DNA of 64,000 nt from Kitasatospora sp. MAA19 (GTDB lineage: Bacteria; Actinomycetota; Actinomycetes; Streptomycetales; Streptomycetaceae). The translations under genes were made by a program, and so were the position numbers. Under the pieces are notes generated by a model, which was given only the letters and a program-made list of their open reading frames with translations, did not search any database and was not told the DNA's origin. Location of the stretch: the NCBI RefSeq assembly GCF_029894125.1, contig NZ_JARXYZ010000030.1, forward strand, positions 1 to 64,000, written 5' to 3'. Shown here in pieces: positions 33,051 to 41,858 of the stretch (position 1 is the stretch's first letter; the number at the start of each line of letters is the position of its first letter).

Positions 33051-33768
33051 GGACCACCTGCCAGTCCGCCGCCGACGACGGCACCGCCGCCCGCTCCACC
33101 GCCGGATCGGCGAGCAGCGCGCGGGCCAGCGAGCCCACCGGGAAGGCCGGGGTCGAGGCCGCCAGCACCCGCCCCTCCCCGGTGACCAGCACGGCCTCGC
33201 CGGGCAGCGCCCGCAGCGGCGGCACCAGCAGCCGCTCCAGCGCGGCCAGCGGGACGTCCCCCGCCACCACCCCGACGAAGCCCGGGGCCGTCACCGGCCG
33301 GGCGCAGCACAGCACGTACCGGTCCGCGCAGAGCAGGTCGACCTGCGGCCCGGCCACCGCCGCCCGCCGCTCGTACCGGGGCGCGGCGAACCAGGGCAGC
33401 ACCCGGTAGTCGTAGAACTCGGCGTCCGTCGGGTCGAGTACGAGGCGCAGCCGCCGCTCGCCGGTGCCGCGCGCGCCGCGATACCACCACTCCACGTGCA
33501 GGTCGGCGTCGGCGAGCGCGCCCGGGGCGGCGACCGCGCCGCAACCGAAGTAGGGCGAGCCGGGCCGGTGCAGCAGGTCCCGCACCGGCCCCTGCAGGAC
33601 GGCGAGTTCAGCGGCGGCGGGCCGGCGCCCGTCGGCCGCGGCCCGGGTCCAGCAGTCTGCGGCCGCCGCCCGCAGGCCGTCCAGTTCGGCGAGCACCGAC
33701 TCGACGGCGGCGGCGACGCGACGGGCGCCGGCGCCGACGGTGGCGGGCGGGGCGAGCGTGGTGGTCAT
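33043..33768 (-). CDS. Cache-domain protein
   Basis: A 241-residue soluble protein without a signal peptide or membrane helix. The middle contains a cache-like sensing fold: GPVRDLLHRPGSPYFGCGAV, WWYRGARG, DPTDAEFYDYRVLPWF (about 118-133) and GVVAGDVPLAALERLL. It may be a small-ligand sensor or an accessory to the adjacent GntR regulator and permease operon; cytoplasmic cache proteins beside GntR genes are seen in other streptomycetes (recollection). ATG 33768 has a GGAG site. Confidence 0.7.
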   Translation of the reverse strand: MTTTLAPPATVGAGARRVAAAVESVLAELDGLRAAAADCWTRAAADGRRPAAAELAVLQGPVRDLLHRPGSPYFGCGAVAAPGALADADLHVEWWYRGARGTGERRLRLVLDPTDAEFYDYRVLPWFAAPRYERRAAVAGPQVDLLCADRYVLCCARPVTAPGFVGVVAGDVPLAALERLLVPPLRALPGEAVLVTGEGRVLAASTPAFPVGSLARALLADPAVERAAVPSSAADWQVVRL

Positions 33769-33821
33769 GACGGCTCCGGCGGGGATGGGGGTTCCGGGGG
33801 CGGCGGCACGGGCGGCCGCGG

Positions 33822-34574
33822 TCAGCCGTCGTCCGCCAGCTGGAGGTGCCCCCGGACGAGGTGGTGCACGCACGCGACGGTGTGCGCCTCGGCGGCGGCC
33901 CGGGCGCCGGTCGCGTCGCCGGCCAGGACCGCGACCAGGATCTCCCGGTGCTGCTCGGCGAACCGTTCCTGGTCGGGGCCGTGCGGGGCGGGCAGCCAGA
34001 GCAGCGGGCCGAGTTCGGCCTGGAGCCGGACGGCGAGCTGGGTGAGGCGCACCGACTGGGCCGCGACGGCGAGTTCGATGTGGAAGCGGGCGTCGGCGCG
34101 GCGCTGCTCGGCGGGCCCGGCGGCGTCGCGCAGGTCGTGCACCAGCCGGGTGAGCCGGGGGCCGAGGTCGGCGGGGGCGCGTTCGGCGGCGAGCCGGGCG
34201 GCGGTGCCGGAGACGGCCAGCTCCTCGTCGCCGAGGTCGCGCAGGTCGACGGTGGCGAGGTCGCGCAGCCGGGCGAGTTGGAGGCGTTCGGAGCCCTCGG
34301 CGGGGGTGCGGACGAAGCTGCCGCCGTTTCGGCCGCGCCGGGTCTCGATCAGGTCGGCCTCGCGGAGCAGGGCGAGCGCCTCGCGGACGGTGCCGTTGGC
34401 GACGCCGAGTTGGTCGGCGAGGTCGTTCTCGCTGGGCAGTTGGTCCCCGTCGGCGACCAGGCCGAGGGCGATCGCCTCGGTGATCCGGCGGGCCACGGCG
34501 TCGGCGCGGCCGAGGTCGGTCAGCGGCGCGAGGACGGCGCTGAGCAGCGGGGTCGCGCTCCCGATGGTCGCCAC
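33822..34574 (-). CDS. FadR-type GntR family regulator
   Basis: A 250-residue GntR regulator. The winged helix is at about residues 25-90 (LPSENDLADQLGVANGTVREAL), and the all-helical FCD ligand domain follows (about 110-240) with metal-ligand-type residues in DARFHIELA and EQHREIL. FCD regulators usually sense organic acids. It is divergent from the permease/CoA-transferase operon at 34797 and is its probable regulator. The GTG start has a GAGGAGG site. Confidence 0.88.
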   Translation of the reverse strand: MATIGSATPLLSAVLAPLTDLGRADAVARRITEAIALGLVADGDQLPSENDLADQLGVANGTVREALALLREADLIETRRGRNGGSFVRTPAEGSERLQLARLRDLATVDLRDLGDEELAVSGTAARLAAERAPADLGPRLTRLVHDLRDAAGPAEQRRADARFHIELAVAAQSVRLTQLAVRLQAELGPLLWLPAPHGPDQERFAEQHREILVAVLAGDATGARAAAEAHTVACVHHLVRGHLQLADDG

Positions 34575-34692
34575 GCCGGGCCCTCCTCGATCGCCTTGGG
34601 ACTGGGTGTTTCCGGCAGGGTACCCCTTGGTCGGGCGCGCACCCTTGCCGCTAGAAACTCAATCTCGTATGTTTTCCCGCAACCTCGGCCCG

Positions 34693-34770
34693 CGCATCAC
34701 CCGAGACCCGAGCGCCACCGAGACCCACGCATCACCCGAAACCCGAGCATCACCCGAGAATCCTCGCGCG
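34693..34770. repeat. Degenerate tandem repeat in permease leader
   Basis: The sequence GCATCACCCGA recurs at 34694, 34729 and 34747 with related ACCCGAGAC/AAACCCGAGC blocks between, all within the 5' leader of the APC permease gene. Confidence 0.6.
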
Positions 34771-34796
34771 TCACGCCACGTTCCCAGGAGCAGGTC

Positions 34797-36329
34797 ATGA
34801 CCGATGCCAGTGCACGTGCCACCTCCCCGACCGGCCCCCTCCCCCGGCAGGGCCCCGGCCCCGACGCCGACGCGGACCATCTGGCCGCCCTCGGCTACAC
34901 CTCCGAGTTCAAACGCGACATGAGCCTCTGGGCGAACTTCTCCCTCGGCTTCACCTATCTCTCCCCGGTCGTGGGGGTGTACACACTCTTCGCCTCCTCC
35001 CTCGCGACCGCCGGCCCGCCGATGGTGTGGAGCTTCCTGATCGCCGGTGTCGGCCAGCTGCTGGTGGCGCTGGTGTTCAGCGAGGTGGTCGCCCAGTTCC
35101 CGGTGGCGGGCGGGGTGTACCCGTGGTCGCGCCGGCTCTGGGGCCGCACCTGGGGCTGGCTGACCGGCTGGGTGTACCTGCTCGCGCTGATGTCCACCAT
35201 CGCGGCGGTCTCCTACGGCGCCGGCCCGTACGTGGCCGCGCTGCTGGGTGTCGAGCCGAGCACCGCGACGACCGTCTGGTGCGCGCTCGGTCTGCTGCTG
35301 CTCGCCACCGTGATCAACCTGGGCGGCACCAAGGTGCTGTCGGCGGCGGCCGTGTTCGGCTTCGCCGCCGAGCTGCTGGGCGCCCTCGCGGTCGGCGCCT
35401 GGCTGTTGCTGACCCACCGTTACCACGGGCTCGGCGTGGTCTTCGACCGCTTCGGCGCGGGCGAGGGCGGCTCGTACACCGATGCCTTCCTGGCCGCCGG
35501 GCTGATCGCGGTCTTCCTCTTCTTCGGCTTCGAGGCCTGCGGCGACGTCGCCGAGGAGGTGCCGAACCCAGGTCGACAGATCCCCAAGTCGATGCGGCGC
35601 ACCATCTACGTCGGCGGCGCGGCGGCGATCGGCGTCAGCCTGGCGCTGGTCATGTCGATCCGGGACATCGGCGCGGTCGTGTCCGGCGACGACAAGGACC
35701 CGGTGGCCGCCGTGCTGCACGACGCGTTCGGCCCCACCGGCGCCCGGGTGGTGATCGGCGTGGTGCTGATCTCCTTCCTGTCCTGTGTGCTGAGCCTCCA
35801 GGCCGCGGCGAGCCGGCTGACGTACTCCTTCGCCCGGGACCGGATGATCGTGGGCAGCCGGCTGCTCGCCACCGTCTCGGACCGGCTGCGGGTGCCGCCG
35901 TACGCCCTGCTGCTCGCGGCGGCGCTGCCCGGTGTGATCATCGTCGGCGCCTCGGCGCTCTCCGAGGGCGCCCTGACGAAGATCATCTCCTTCTCCAGCA
36001 TCGGCATCTACCTCGCCTTCCAGATGGTGGTGCTGGCCGCGCTGCGGGCCCGGCTGCGCGGCTGGCGCCCGAGCGGGGACTTCCGGCTGGGCCGCTGGGG
36101 CCTGGCGGTGAACATCGGCGCACTGGTGTACGGCGTGGCCGCGATCGTCAACATCTGCTGGGGCCGCACCCCGGACGCCGCCTGGTACGACAACTACCTC
36201 GTGCTGCTCTCGGCGGTGGTGGTGCTCGCGGCCGGCGGGCTCTACCTGCTGCTGGCCCGCCCGCACCTGCGCAGCGACGCCCCGTCCGGCGACGCGGTCG
36301 CCGCCACCGGCGCGGTGGAGGACGCGTGA
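34797..36329 (+). CDS. APC family amino acid/organic acid permease
   Basis: A 510-residue permease with about twelve transmembrane helices. The first conserved helix is NFSLGFTYLSPVVGVYTLF, and ALVFSEVVAQFPVAGGVYPW (about 100-119) and FGFEACGDVAEEVPNPGRQI (about 243-262) are standard APC motifs. Its stop codon overlaps the GTG start of the CoA-transferase, so it is the first gene of a coupled operon, and its substrate is probably the acid activated by that enzyme. ATG 34797 has an AGGAG site. Confidence 0.85.
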   Translation: MTDASARATSPTGPLPRQGPGPDADADHLAALGYTSEFKRDMSLWANFSLGFTYLSPVVGVYTLFASSLATAGPPMVWSFLIAGVGQLLVALVFSEVVAQFPVAGGVYPWSRRLWGRTWGWLTGWVYLLALMSTIAAVSYGAGPYVAALLGVEPSTATTVWCALGLLLLATVINLGGTKVLSAAAVFGFAAELLGALAVGAWLLLTHRYHGLGVVFDRFGAGEGGSYTDAFLAAGLIAVFLFFGFEACGDVAEEVPNPGRQIPKSMRRTIYVGGAAAIGVSLALVMSIRDIGAVVSGDDKDPVAAVLHDAFGPTGARVVIGVVLISFLSCVLSLQAAASRLTYSFARDRMIVGSRLLATVSDRLRVPPYALLLAAALPGVIIVGASALSEGALTKIISFSSIGIYLAFQMVVLAALRARLRGWRPSGDFRLGRWGLAVNIGALVYGVAAIVNICWGRTPDAAWYDNYLVLLSAVVVLAAGGLYLLLARPHLRSDAPSGDAVAATGAVEDA

Positions 36330-37588
36330 CGGGCCTCCCCCTCGCCGGCCTCCTGGTCGCCGACTTCGGCCGCGTCCTCGCCGCGCCGTACCTGACCATG
36401 CTGCTCGCCGACCTCGGCGCCGACGTGATCAAGGTCGAGCAGCCGGGCACCGGGGACGACACCCGCTCCTGGGGCCCGCCGCACGCCCAGGGCGAGGCCA
36501 CCTACTTCCTCTCGGTGAACCGCAACAAGCGCTCCCTCACCCTCGACCTGCGCGACCCGGCCGACCACGCCCGCGCCGTCGAACTGGTGCGCCGCGCCGA
36601 CATCCTGGTGGAGAACTTCCGCCCCGGCACGATGGACCGCCACGGCCTCGGACACGAACGGGCCCGGGTGCTCAACCCCGGGCTCGTCTACTGCTCGATC
36701 ACCGGTTTCGGCGCCGGACCGGGCGCCGCACTGCCCGGCTACGACCTGCTGGTGCAGGCGGTCGGCGGCCTGATGTCGGTGACCGGCCCGGCCCCGGGCG
36801 AGCCGGTGAAGACGGGCGTCGCACTGGTGGACGTGCTGACCGGGCTGCACGCGGCGGTCGGTGTCCTGGCCGCGCTGCGCGAACGGGAGGCCACCGGGCA
36901 GGGCCAGCTGGTGGAGCTGAACCTGCTCTCCACCCTGCTGTCCGGCCTGGTCAACCAGTCCGCCGGGTACACCCTGGCCGGCACGGTGCCCGGCATCCTC
37001 GGCAACCGCCACCCCTCCATCGCCCCGTACGAGGTGTTCACCGCCGCCGACCGCCCGCTGGTCGTCGCGGTCGGCAACGACCGGCAGTTCGCCGCCCTCT
37101 GCCGGGGCCTGGACGCCCCCGCCCTCGCCACCGACCCCCGGTTCGCCACCAACGGCGACCGGGTCGCGCACGTCGACGCGCTCCGCACCGAACTCACCGC
37201 CCGGCTCGAACGCCGCACCGCCGCCGAGTGGTTCGCCGTGCTCACCCCGCTCGGCGTGCCCTGCGGCCCGGTCAACGACCTGGCCGGCGCCTTCGCCCTC
37301 GCCGACTCCCTCGGCCTCGCTCCCCGGGCCACCCTGCCCGGCCCCGACGGCCGCCCGCTCGCCCTGGTCGCCAACCCCATCGGCCTCTCCCGCACTCCGC
37401 CCCGCTACCACCTGCCCCCGCCCCGGCTCGGCGAGCACACCGCCGAACTGACCGCCTGGCTCGACACCGAGGACCCCGGCCGGCGCCCCGGCGGCCCCGC
37501 CGCACGGCCCGGGACCCCGGCCGCACGGCCCGACCGCCCCGGCGGGCAGCCCACACGCCCCGACCAGCACCCCGAGGACCACCCATGA
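36326..37588 (+). CDS. CaiB/BaiF (class III) CoA-transferase
   Basis: A 420-residue formyl-CoA-transferase family protein. Conserved parts: VADFGRVLAAPYLTMLLADLGADVIKVEQP (read in two halves, about 9-38), NRNKRSLTLDLRDP, the catalytic-Asp region GYDLLVQAVGGLMSVTG (about 138-154), and HPSIAPYEVF. The last 45 residues are Pro/Arg-rich and disordered. In similar operons with an acyl-CoA dehydrogenase the enzyme activates a dicarboxylate such as glutarate. It overlaps the permease gene before it and the dehydrogenase remnant after it (ATGA). Confidence 0.85.
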   Translation: MTGLPLAGLLVADFGRVLAAPYLTMLLADLGADVIKVEQPGTGDDTRSWGPPHAQGEATYFLSVNRNKRSLTLDLRDPADHARAVELVRRADILVENFRPGTMDRHGLGHERARVLNPGLVYCSITGFGAGPGAALPGYDLLVQAVGGLMSVTGPAPGEPVKTGVALVDVLTGLHAAVGVLAALREREATGQGQLVELNLLSTLLSGLVNQSAGYTLAGTVPGILGNRHPSIAPYEVFTAADRPLVVAVGNDRQFAALCRGLDAPALATDPRFATNGDRVAHVDALRTELTARLERRTAAEWFAVLTPLGVPCGPVNDLAGAFALADSLGLAPRATLPGPDGRPLALVANPIGLSRTPPRYHLPPPRLGEHTAELTAWLDTEDPGRRPGGPAARPGTPAARPDRPGGQPTRPDQHPEDHP

Positions 37589-38080
37589 GCACCCGCGCCA
37601 CTCCCCTCGCCGACCCGCTCGACCTGATCGACCTCGCCGCCGTACTGACCGACGAGGAGCGCGACATCCAGACCACCGTGGCCACGTTCCTGGCCGACCG
37701 GGTCCGCCCGCACCTGGCCGAGTGGTTCGAGAACGCCCACTTCGCCCGCGAACTCGCACCCGAACTGGGCGCGTTGGGCCTGCTCGGCATGCATCTGGAC
37801 GGCTACGGCTACGCCGGCACCAACGCCGTCTCCTACGGCCTGGCCTGCCTCGAACTGGAGGCCGCCGACTCCGGCTTCCGCAGCTTCGTCTCTGTCCAGG
37901 GCTCGCTCGCGATGTACTCGATCCACCGGTGGGGCTCGGAGGAGCAGAAGCAGGAGTGGCTGCCCCGGCTCGCCGCCGGCACCGCGATCGGCTGAGTCGG
38001 TGCTGACCTACGAGGGCACCAGCGAGATCCACACCCTGGTGATCGGCCAGGCGCTCACCGGGCAGGCGGCGTACCGGTAG
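37585..38080 (+). pseudogene. Acyl-CoA dehydrogenase with internal deletion and frameshift
   Basis: The gene starts at ATG 37585 (overlapping the CoA-transferase stop) and reads 136 codons of an acyl-CoA dehydrogenase N-terminal domain, including LTDEERDIQTTVATFLADRV and FRSFVSVQGSLAMY, up to RLAAGTAIG, where it meets TGA at 37993. In the +1 frame, from about 37994, the C-terminal end ESVLTYEGTSEIHTLVIGQA runs to TAG 38080. The FAD-binding middle, roughly 230 residues by comparison with the usual near 395, is missing. It looks like a glutaryl-CoA dehydrogenase-type enzyme that has been inactivated. Confidence 0.85.
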
Positions 38081-38089
38081 ACGCGAACG

Positions 38090-38126
38090 GGCCCGCGCCC
38101 GGCTTGTCCAGAGCCGGGCGCGGGCC
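38090..38126. terminator. Bidirectional terminator
   Basis: Perfect 14-bp arms GGCCCGCGCCCGGC and GCCGGGCGCGGGCC around a 9-nt loop, between the convergent dehydrogenase remnant and membrane-protein gene. Confidence 0.8.
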
Positions 38127-38185
38127 GCCGATCGCCACCCGGCGCCGATGCCCTCGGCCCGGGTGAAGCTGCCCGTGCGGTGCGG

Positions 38186-39260
38186 TCAGACCGCGACCGC
38201 CTCCTCCAGTTCCTCCTCGGCCTCCTCCAGTTCCTCCTCGGCCTCCGCCGGGGCCTCCACCGGCCAGCGCCCGCGCCCCTCGTACAGCGCGGCGGCCACC
38301 AGCGCGGCGCCGCCCAGCAGCAACCAGACCACCAGCGTCAGGACGTGCCCGCCGAGGCCCGCGCCGCCGCCGAAGTACAGGATGCTGCGCGCGCCTTCCA
38401 GGAAGCCGGCGCCGGTCCAGAAGCCGTGCAGGGCGCCGAAGAAGCCATTCTGCAGCTCGGGCCGGAAGACGCCGCCGGAGCTGGTGAAGTTCAGCATCAC
38501 GAACAGCACCATCAGGGCCAGCGTGGTCCACTTCTTCAGGAAGGTGTGCAGGCCGATGCCGATCAGGACCACGCCCGCCGAGTAGAGCCAGCCGAGCGCC
38601 CACACCGCGGCCAGGTCGTGGTCGACCACGTGGAAGACCGGCCCGGCGGTGACGGCCCCGATCACACTCACCATCAGCGACACCGCCACACCCACCAGCG
38701 CCCGGGTCCGCAGGCTCAGCCCGGCGCCGGCCGCGCCGATCGCGGCGACGCTCGCGTAGGAGCCGATGCTCAGCGCGACCAGCAGGAAGAACAGGCCCTG
38801 ACCGGTCGGGTCACCCTCGGCCGGCGTGGTGAGGTCGGTGACGTGCAGCGGGGACGCCCTGCCGGTCGGTGACGTCGGTGAACACCGCCGTGGCGGCCAC
38901 CACCGAGGTGTCCGAGTTCCCCTTGGCGACGAGCAGTTCAGGGCTCCTGGCGTCCGGGACGAAGGCCCCGACCAGATCGCGGTCGTGCAGCTGCCGCTCG
39001 GCGGCCGTCCGGTCGGGCAGGGTGCGGACGTCGAGCGCGTCCCCGGCCTTGGCCCGGATCGCCTCTGCCAGGCCGTGCGCCTGCGGGGTCGTGCCGACGA
39101 CGGCGACCTTCAGGTGGTGCGGCTCGGGCTGGTGGAAGGCGCCCTCGTAGGCGAGCGCCATGCCGAGGCACATCAGCAGCGGGGTGATCAGGTGGATGGC
39201 GAGGTGCTTGAGCGAGTGCCCCAGGGTGGGCGCTGCGGCGGAAGTCTGGGGTGTGCTCAT
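38186..39260 (-). pseudogene. YhgE/Pip or DUF3533-like membrane protein, frameshifted
   Basis: The first frame starts at ATG 39260 (MSTPQTSAAAPTLGH) with one transmembrane helix and a periplasmic domain (HHLKVAVVGTTPQAHGLAEA). It shifts near 38850-38853, where the plus strand has GGGG; removing one base joins it to the second frame as GVPLHVTDLTTP. The second frame gives about five membrane helices (QGLFFLLVALSIGSYASVAA onward) and an acidic tail, EEELEEAEEELEE, made by repeated DNA. The repaired protein would be about 357 residues, an ABC-2-like permease or infection-protein relative. It could be a sequencing error. Confidence 0.75.
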
Positions 39261-39309
39261 GGCGTTCGTACGGTCCTCCGGTGACATTAGTAGATCGGGT
39301 GTCATATAC

Positions 39310-39360
39310 AACCATTGTGGGTGGTAAATGCAACCATCTATGGATGCAGCTTACAACCAT
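39310..39360. promoter_or_regulatory. AT-rich palindrome upstream of membrane-protein gene
   Basis: A 20-bp palindrome from TGCAACCAT to ATGGATGCA (39329-39348, four mismatches) is flanked by repeats of ACAACCAT (about 39308 and 39353). It is strikingly AT-rich and looks like an operator for the gene starting at 39260, but no regulator gene is adjacent. Confidence 0.5.
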
Positions 39361-39470
39361 CCGACGCCGATCGAAAGCCGGTCCCCGTGGCCGGGGCCCA
39401 GAGCGAGCAGTCCGAACCCCCGGAGCGGACCGGAGCGGGCAGCCCGAGCCCGGCACCCGCAGCCCGGGCC

Positions 39471-41051
39471 TCAGGACAGCTCGAACACCCCGTACCCGAA
39501 GCCCTCCGCCCGCAGTTCCCCGTCCGCCACCCGCACGCCCTGCACCTCCAGCGGGCGCACACCGCCCCACTCCAGCCGCACCGACCCCGGCTCCCGGCGC
39601 GGGTTAACCGCCACCAGGTACCGCCCGGCCCGGGTGTACACCAGCGGGTACCCGGCGTTGCGGACCTCGACCCCGCCGGTCGCGCCCAGTCCCGGGTGCG
39701 CGCGGCGCAGCACGATCAGCCGCCGGACGGTGTGCAGCAGCGAGGTCGGGTCGGCCCGCTGGGAGAGCACGTCCGGCCGCCGCGGGTCCGGGTCCACGGG
39801 CAGGTAGAGGCGCTCGGGCGGCGCACTGGAGAAACCCGCCGTCGGTCCGGGCTCCCACTGCATCGGGGTCCGCGAGCCGGCCCGGTTGTACCGCGGGCCG
39901 AGCACGCTGCCCTCGACGTCGGGCAGCCCGGGCAGGTAGCGCATGCCGATCTCGTCGCCGTAGTAGACGGCCGGCAGGGTGGGCCAGGTGAGCTGGAACG
40001 CGAAGGCGGCGGCCAGCTGTTCGGCGGTGCGCGGGCCGGTGGCCAGCCGGGAGAAGTCGTGGTTGGCGGTCGGGAGGGCGATGTGGCCGCTGCCCTCGGT
40101 CAGTTCGGCGGCGGAGCGCCAGGCGTCCAGGAACACCTGCGGGGTACCGCGCCCCTCGGCCTCGAAGTAGCACGGGCCCTGGTGCCAGAACTCCTCGACG
40201 GTGCCGCCGCCGTTGTTCCAGAGCGAGCGCAGCGGCAGGCCGTGGTCGGCGCCGCCGAACTGCAGGAAGAAGTCCGCGTGGAAGCCCGCCGCGACGGCGG
40301 CCGCCGGATCGCCCCACTCGGCGAACAGGGCGGCCTGCGGGTGGGCGCGGTCCAGCCAGTCCCGCAGGCCGGTCCACAGCTTGGCGGTCTCCACCAGGCC
40401 CGGGTCGTCCTTGACCAGCGAGGACGCCATGTCCACCCGGAAGCCGGCCAGCCCGAGGCCGAGCCAGTGCGCCATGATCTCGCGCAGCGCCGCCCGGTTG
40501 GCGCGCGGGCCCTCGGCGTCCACCGGCTGGCGCCAGGGCTCCTCGGAACTGCCGCTCGCGTAGCCGAAGTTGAGCGCCGGCTGGCAGTCGAAGAAGTTCG
40601 GCCGGTAGCAGCCGGGGCGGCTGCCGGGCGAGGCGACGAAGCCCTCCACCGGGCGCTCGGACCAGATGTACCGGTGGTCGGCCGGATCCTCGGCGGCGGC
40701 CAGGAACCAGGGGTGGCGGTCGGAGGTGTGGCCGGCGACCAGGTCGAGCAGGATCCGGATGCCCTTGCGGCGGGCGGCCTCGACCAGCGCGACCAGGTCC
40801 TCGGTGGTGCCGTAGCGCGGGGCGGGGGCGAGGTAGTCGGTGACGTCGTAGCCCGCGTCGCGGAACGGCGAGGCGAAACAGGGGTTGAGCCAGACGGTGT
40901 CGACGCCGAGCCAGGCGAGGTGGTCGAGGTGCTCGGCGATGCCCGCGAAGTCGCCGATGCCGTCGCCGTCGGAGTCCGCGAAGGTCTGCGGGTAGATCTG
41001 GTACAGGACGGCGTCGGCCAGCCAGTCGGGGCCGGGGCGGGTCGAGGTCAT
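39471..41051 (-). CDS. Glycoside hydrolase family 13 alpha-glucosidase-like
   Basis: A 526-residue cytoplasmic GH13 enzyme. The four regions are present: DLVAGHTSDRHPWF (region I, about 107-120), GFRVDMA with the nucleophile Asp (about 205-211), LFAEWGDP with the acid/base Glu (about 246-253) and NHDFSR (about 334-339). It begins LADAVLYQIYPQTFADSDGDG, typical of oligo-glucosidases and trehalose or sucrose-acting enzymes. It lies downstream of the aldolase and deacylase genes on the same strand, but a 150-bp gap with a heptamer repeat separates them. ATG 41051 has a GGAGG site. Confidence 0.85.
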   Translation of the reverse strand: MTSTRPGPDWLADAVLYQIYPQTFADSDGDGIGDFAGIAEHLDHLAWLGVDTVWLNPCFASPFRDAGYDVTDYLAPAPRYGTTEDLVALVEAARRKGIRILLDLVAGHTSDRHPWFLAAAEDPADHRYIWSERPVEGFVASPGSRPGCYRPNFFDCQPALNFGYASGSSEEPWRQPVDAEGPRANRAALREIMAHWLGLGLAGFRVDMASSLVKDDPGLVETAKLWTGLRDWLDRAHPQAALFAEWGDPAAAVAAGFHADFFLQFGGADHGLPLRSLWNNGGGTVEEFWHQGPCYFEAEGRGTPQVFLDAWRSAAELTEGSGHIALPTANHDFSRLATGPRTAEQLAAAFAFQLTWPTLPAVYYGDEIGMRYLPGLPDVEGSVLGPRYNRAGSRTPMQWEPGPTAGFSSAPPERLYLPVDPDPRRPDVLSQRADPTSLLHTVRRLIVLRRAHPGLGATGGVEVRNAGYPLVYTRAGRYLVAVNPRREPGSVRLEWGGVRPLEVQGVRVADGELRAEGFGYGVFELS

Positions 41052-41121
41052 GGGGTGGGTCCTCCTGCCGGATCCGGGGCCGGGGAGCACGATTCTCGCC
41101 CATCCCCGGCCATCCCGACAG

Positions 41122-41156
41122 CCCACTGCCCACTGCCCACTGCCCACTGCCCACTG
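41122..41156. repeat. Heptanucleotide tandem repeat, five copies
   Basis: CCCACTG is repeated five times without mismatch in the gap between the aldolase stop and the GH13 start. The copy number could vary by slippage. Confidence 0.95.
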
Positions 41157-41201
41157 CCGCTACCAGCTGTCGCGACCCCGATCCCGACCGCAGCGACCGC
41201 C

Positions 41202-41858
41202 TCAGGCCCGGGCGGCGGCGCACGCCTCGGTGAACGCCCGGGCCCGCCGGGTGATCTCCGCCCAGTCCCCCGCCGCGACCGTGTCCGGCGGCACCACGTC
41301 CGTCCCCGCGCAGACCGCGAGCGCGCCGTGCGCCAGGAACTCCGCGGCGTTGCCCGCGTTCACGCCGCCGGACGCCACCAGCGGGACGTCCGGGTACGGG
41401 CCGCGCAGATCCCTGAAGTAGCCGGGGCCGAACGCCCGGGCCGGGAAGATCTTCACGGCGGCGGCGCCGAGGTCCAACGCCCGGGCCACCTCGGTCGGGG
41501 TGAGCGCCCCGAGCACCACCGGCACGTCGGCGGCCCGGGCGGCCTCCGCGACCTCGGGCCGGCAGCCGGGGGTGACCAGGAAGGAGGCCCCGGCGGCGAT
41601 CCCGCGCCCGGCCTGCTCGGCGGTCAGCACGGTACCGACGCCGACCCGCCAGCCCGCCTCGGCGGCACGGAGCAGATGATCCGTCACATTCGGTGTCGTG
41701 TAGGTGAATTCGGTCCAGTTGATGCCGCCATCGGCGAGCGCGGCGCACAGCGCGGCCGCGTCCGGGATCCGGGGCGCGCGGACCACGGCGATCACCGGGT
41801 CGTCGGTCAGGGCGGAAAGCGGGTTCTCGGCGGGCGGATGCACGGCGGCGGGATTCAC
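41202..41858 (-). CDS. eda: KDPG/4-hydroxy-2-oxoglutarate aldolase
   Basis: A 218-residue class I aldolase of the KDPG/KHG family. WTEFTYTTPN holds the catalytic Glu, VGVGTVLT the phosphate/carboxylate strand, TPGCRPEVAEAA follows, and AAAVKIFPARAFGPGYF has the Schiff-base Lys (about 137). It splits 2-keto-3-deoxy-6-phosphogluconate, or 4-hydroxy-2-oxoglutarate, to pyruvate plus an aldehyde. The GTG 41858 start overlaps the deacylase stop codon (GTGA), so the two are coupled. The KDG kinase encoded across the divergent region would supply KDPG. Confidence 0.88.
   Translation of the reverse strand: MNPAAVHPPAENPLSALTDDPVIAVVRAPRIPDAAALCAALADGGINWTEFTYTTPNVTDHLLRAAEAGWRVGVGTVLTAEQAGRGIAAGASFLVTPGCRPEVAEAARAADVPVVLGALTPTEVARALDLGAAAVKIFPARAFGPGYFRDLRGPYPDVPLVASGGVNAGNAAEFLAHGALAVCAGTDVVPPDTVAAGDWAEITRRARAFTEACAAARA

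Noticed and set aside
41122..41156. Heptamer repeat as part of the GH13 coding sequence
   Set aside because: The in-frame upstream start would add a repetitive extension, while ATG 41051 has a GGAGG site and starts at the family N-terminus.
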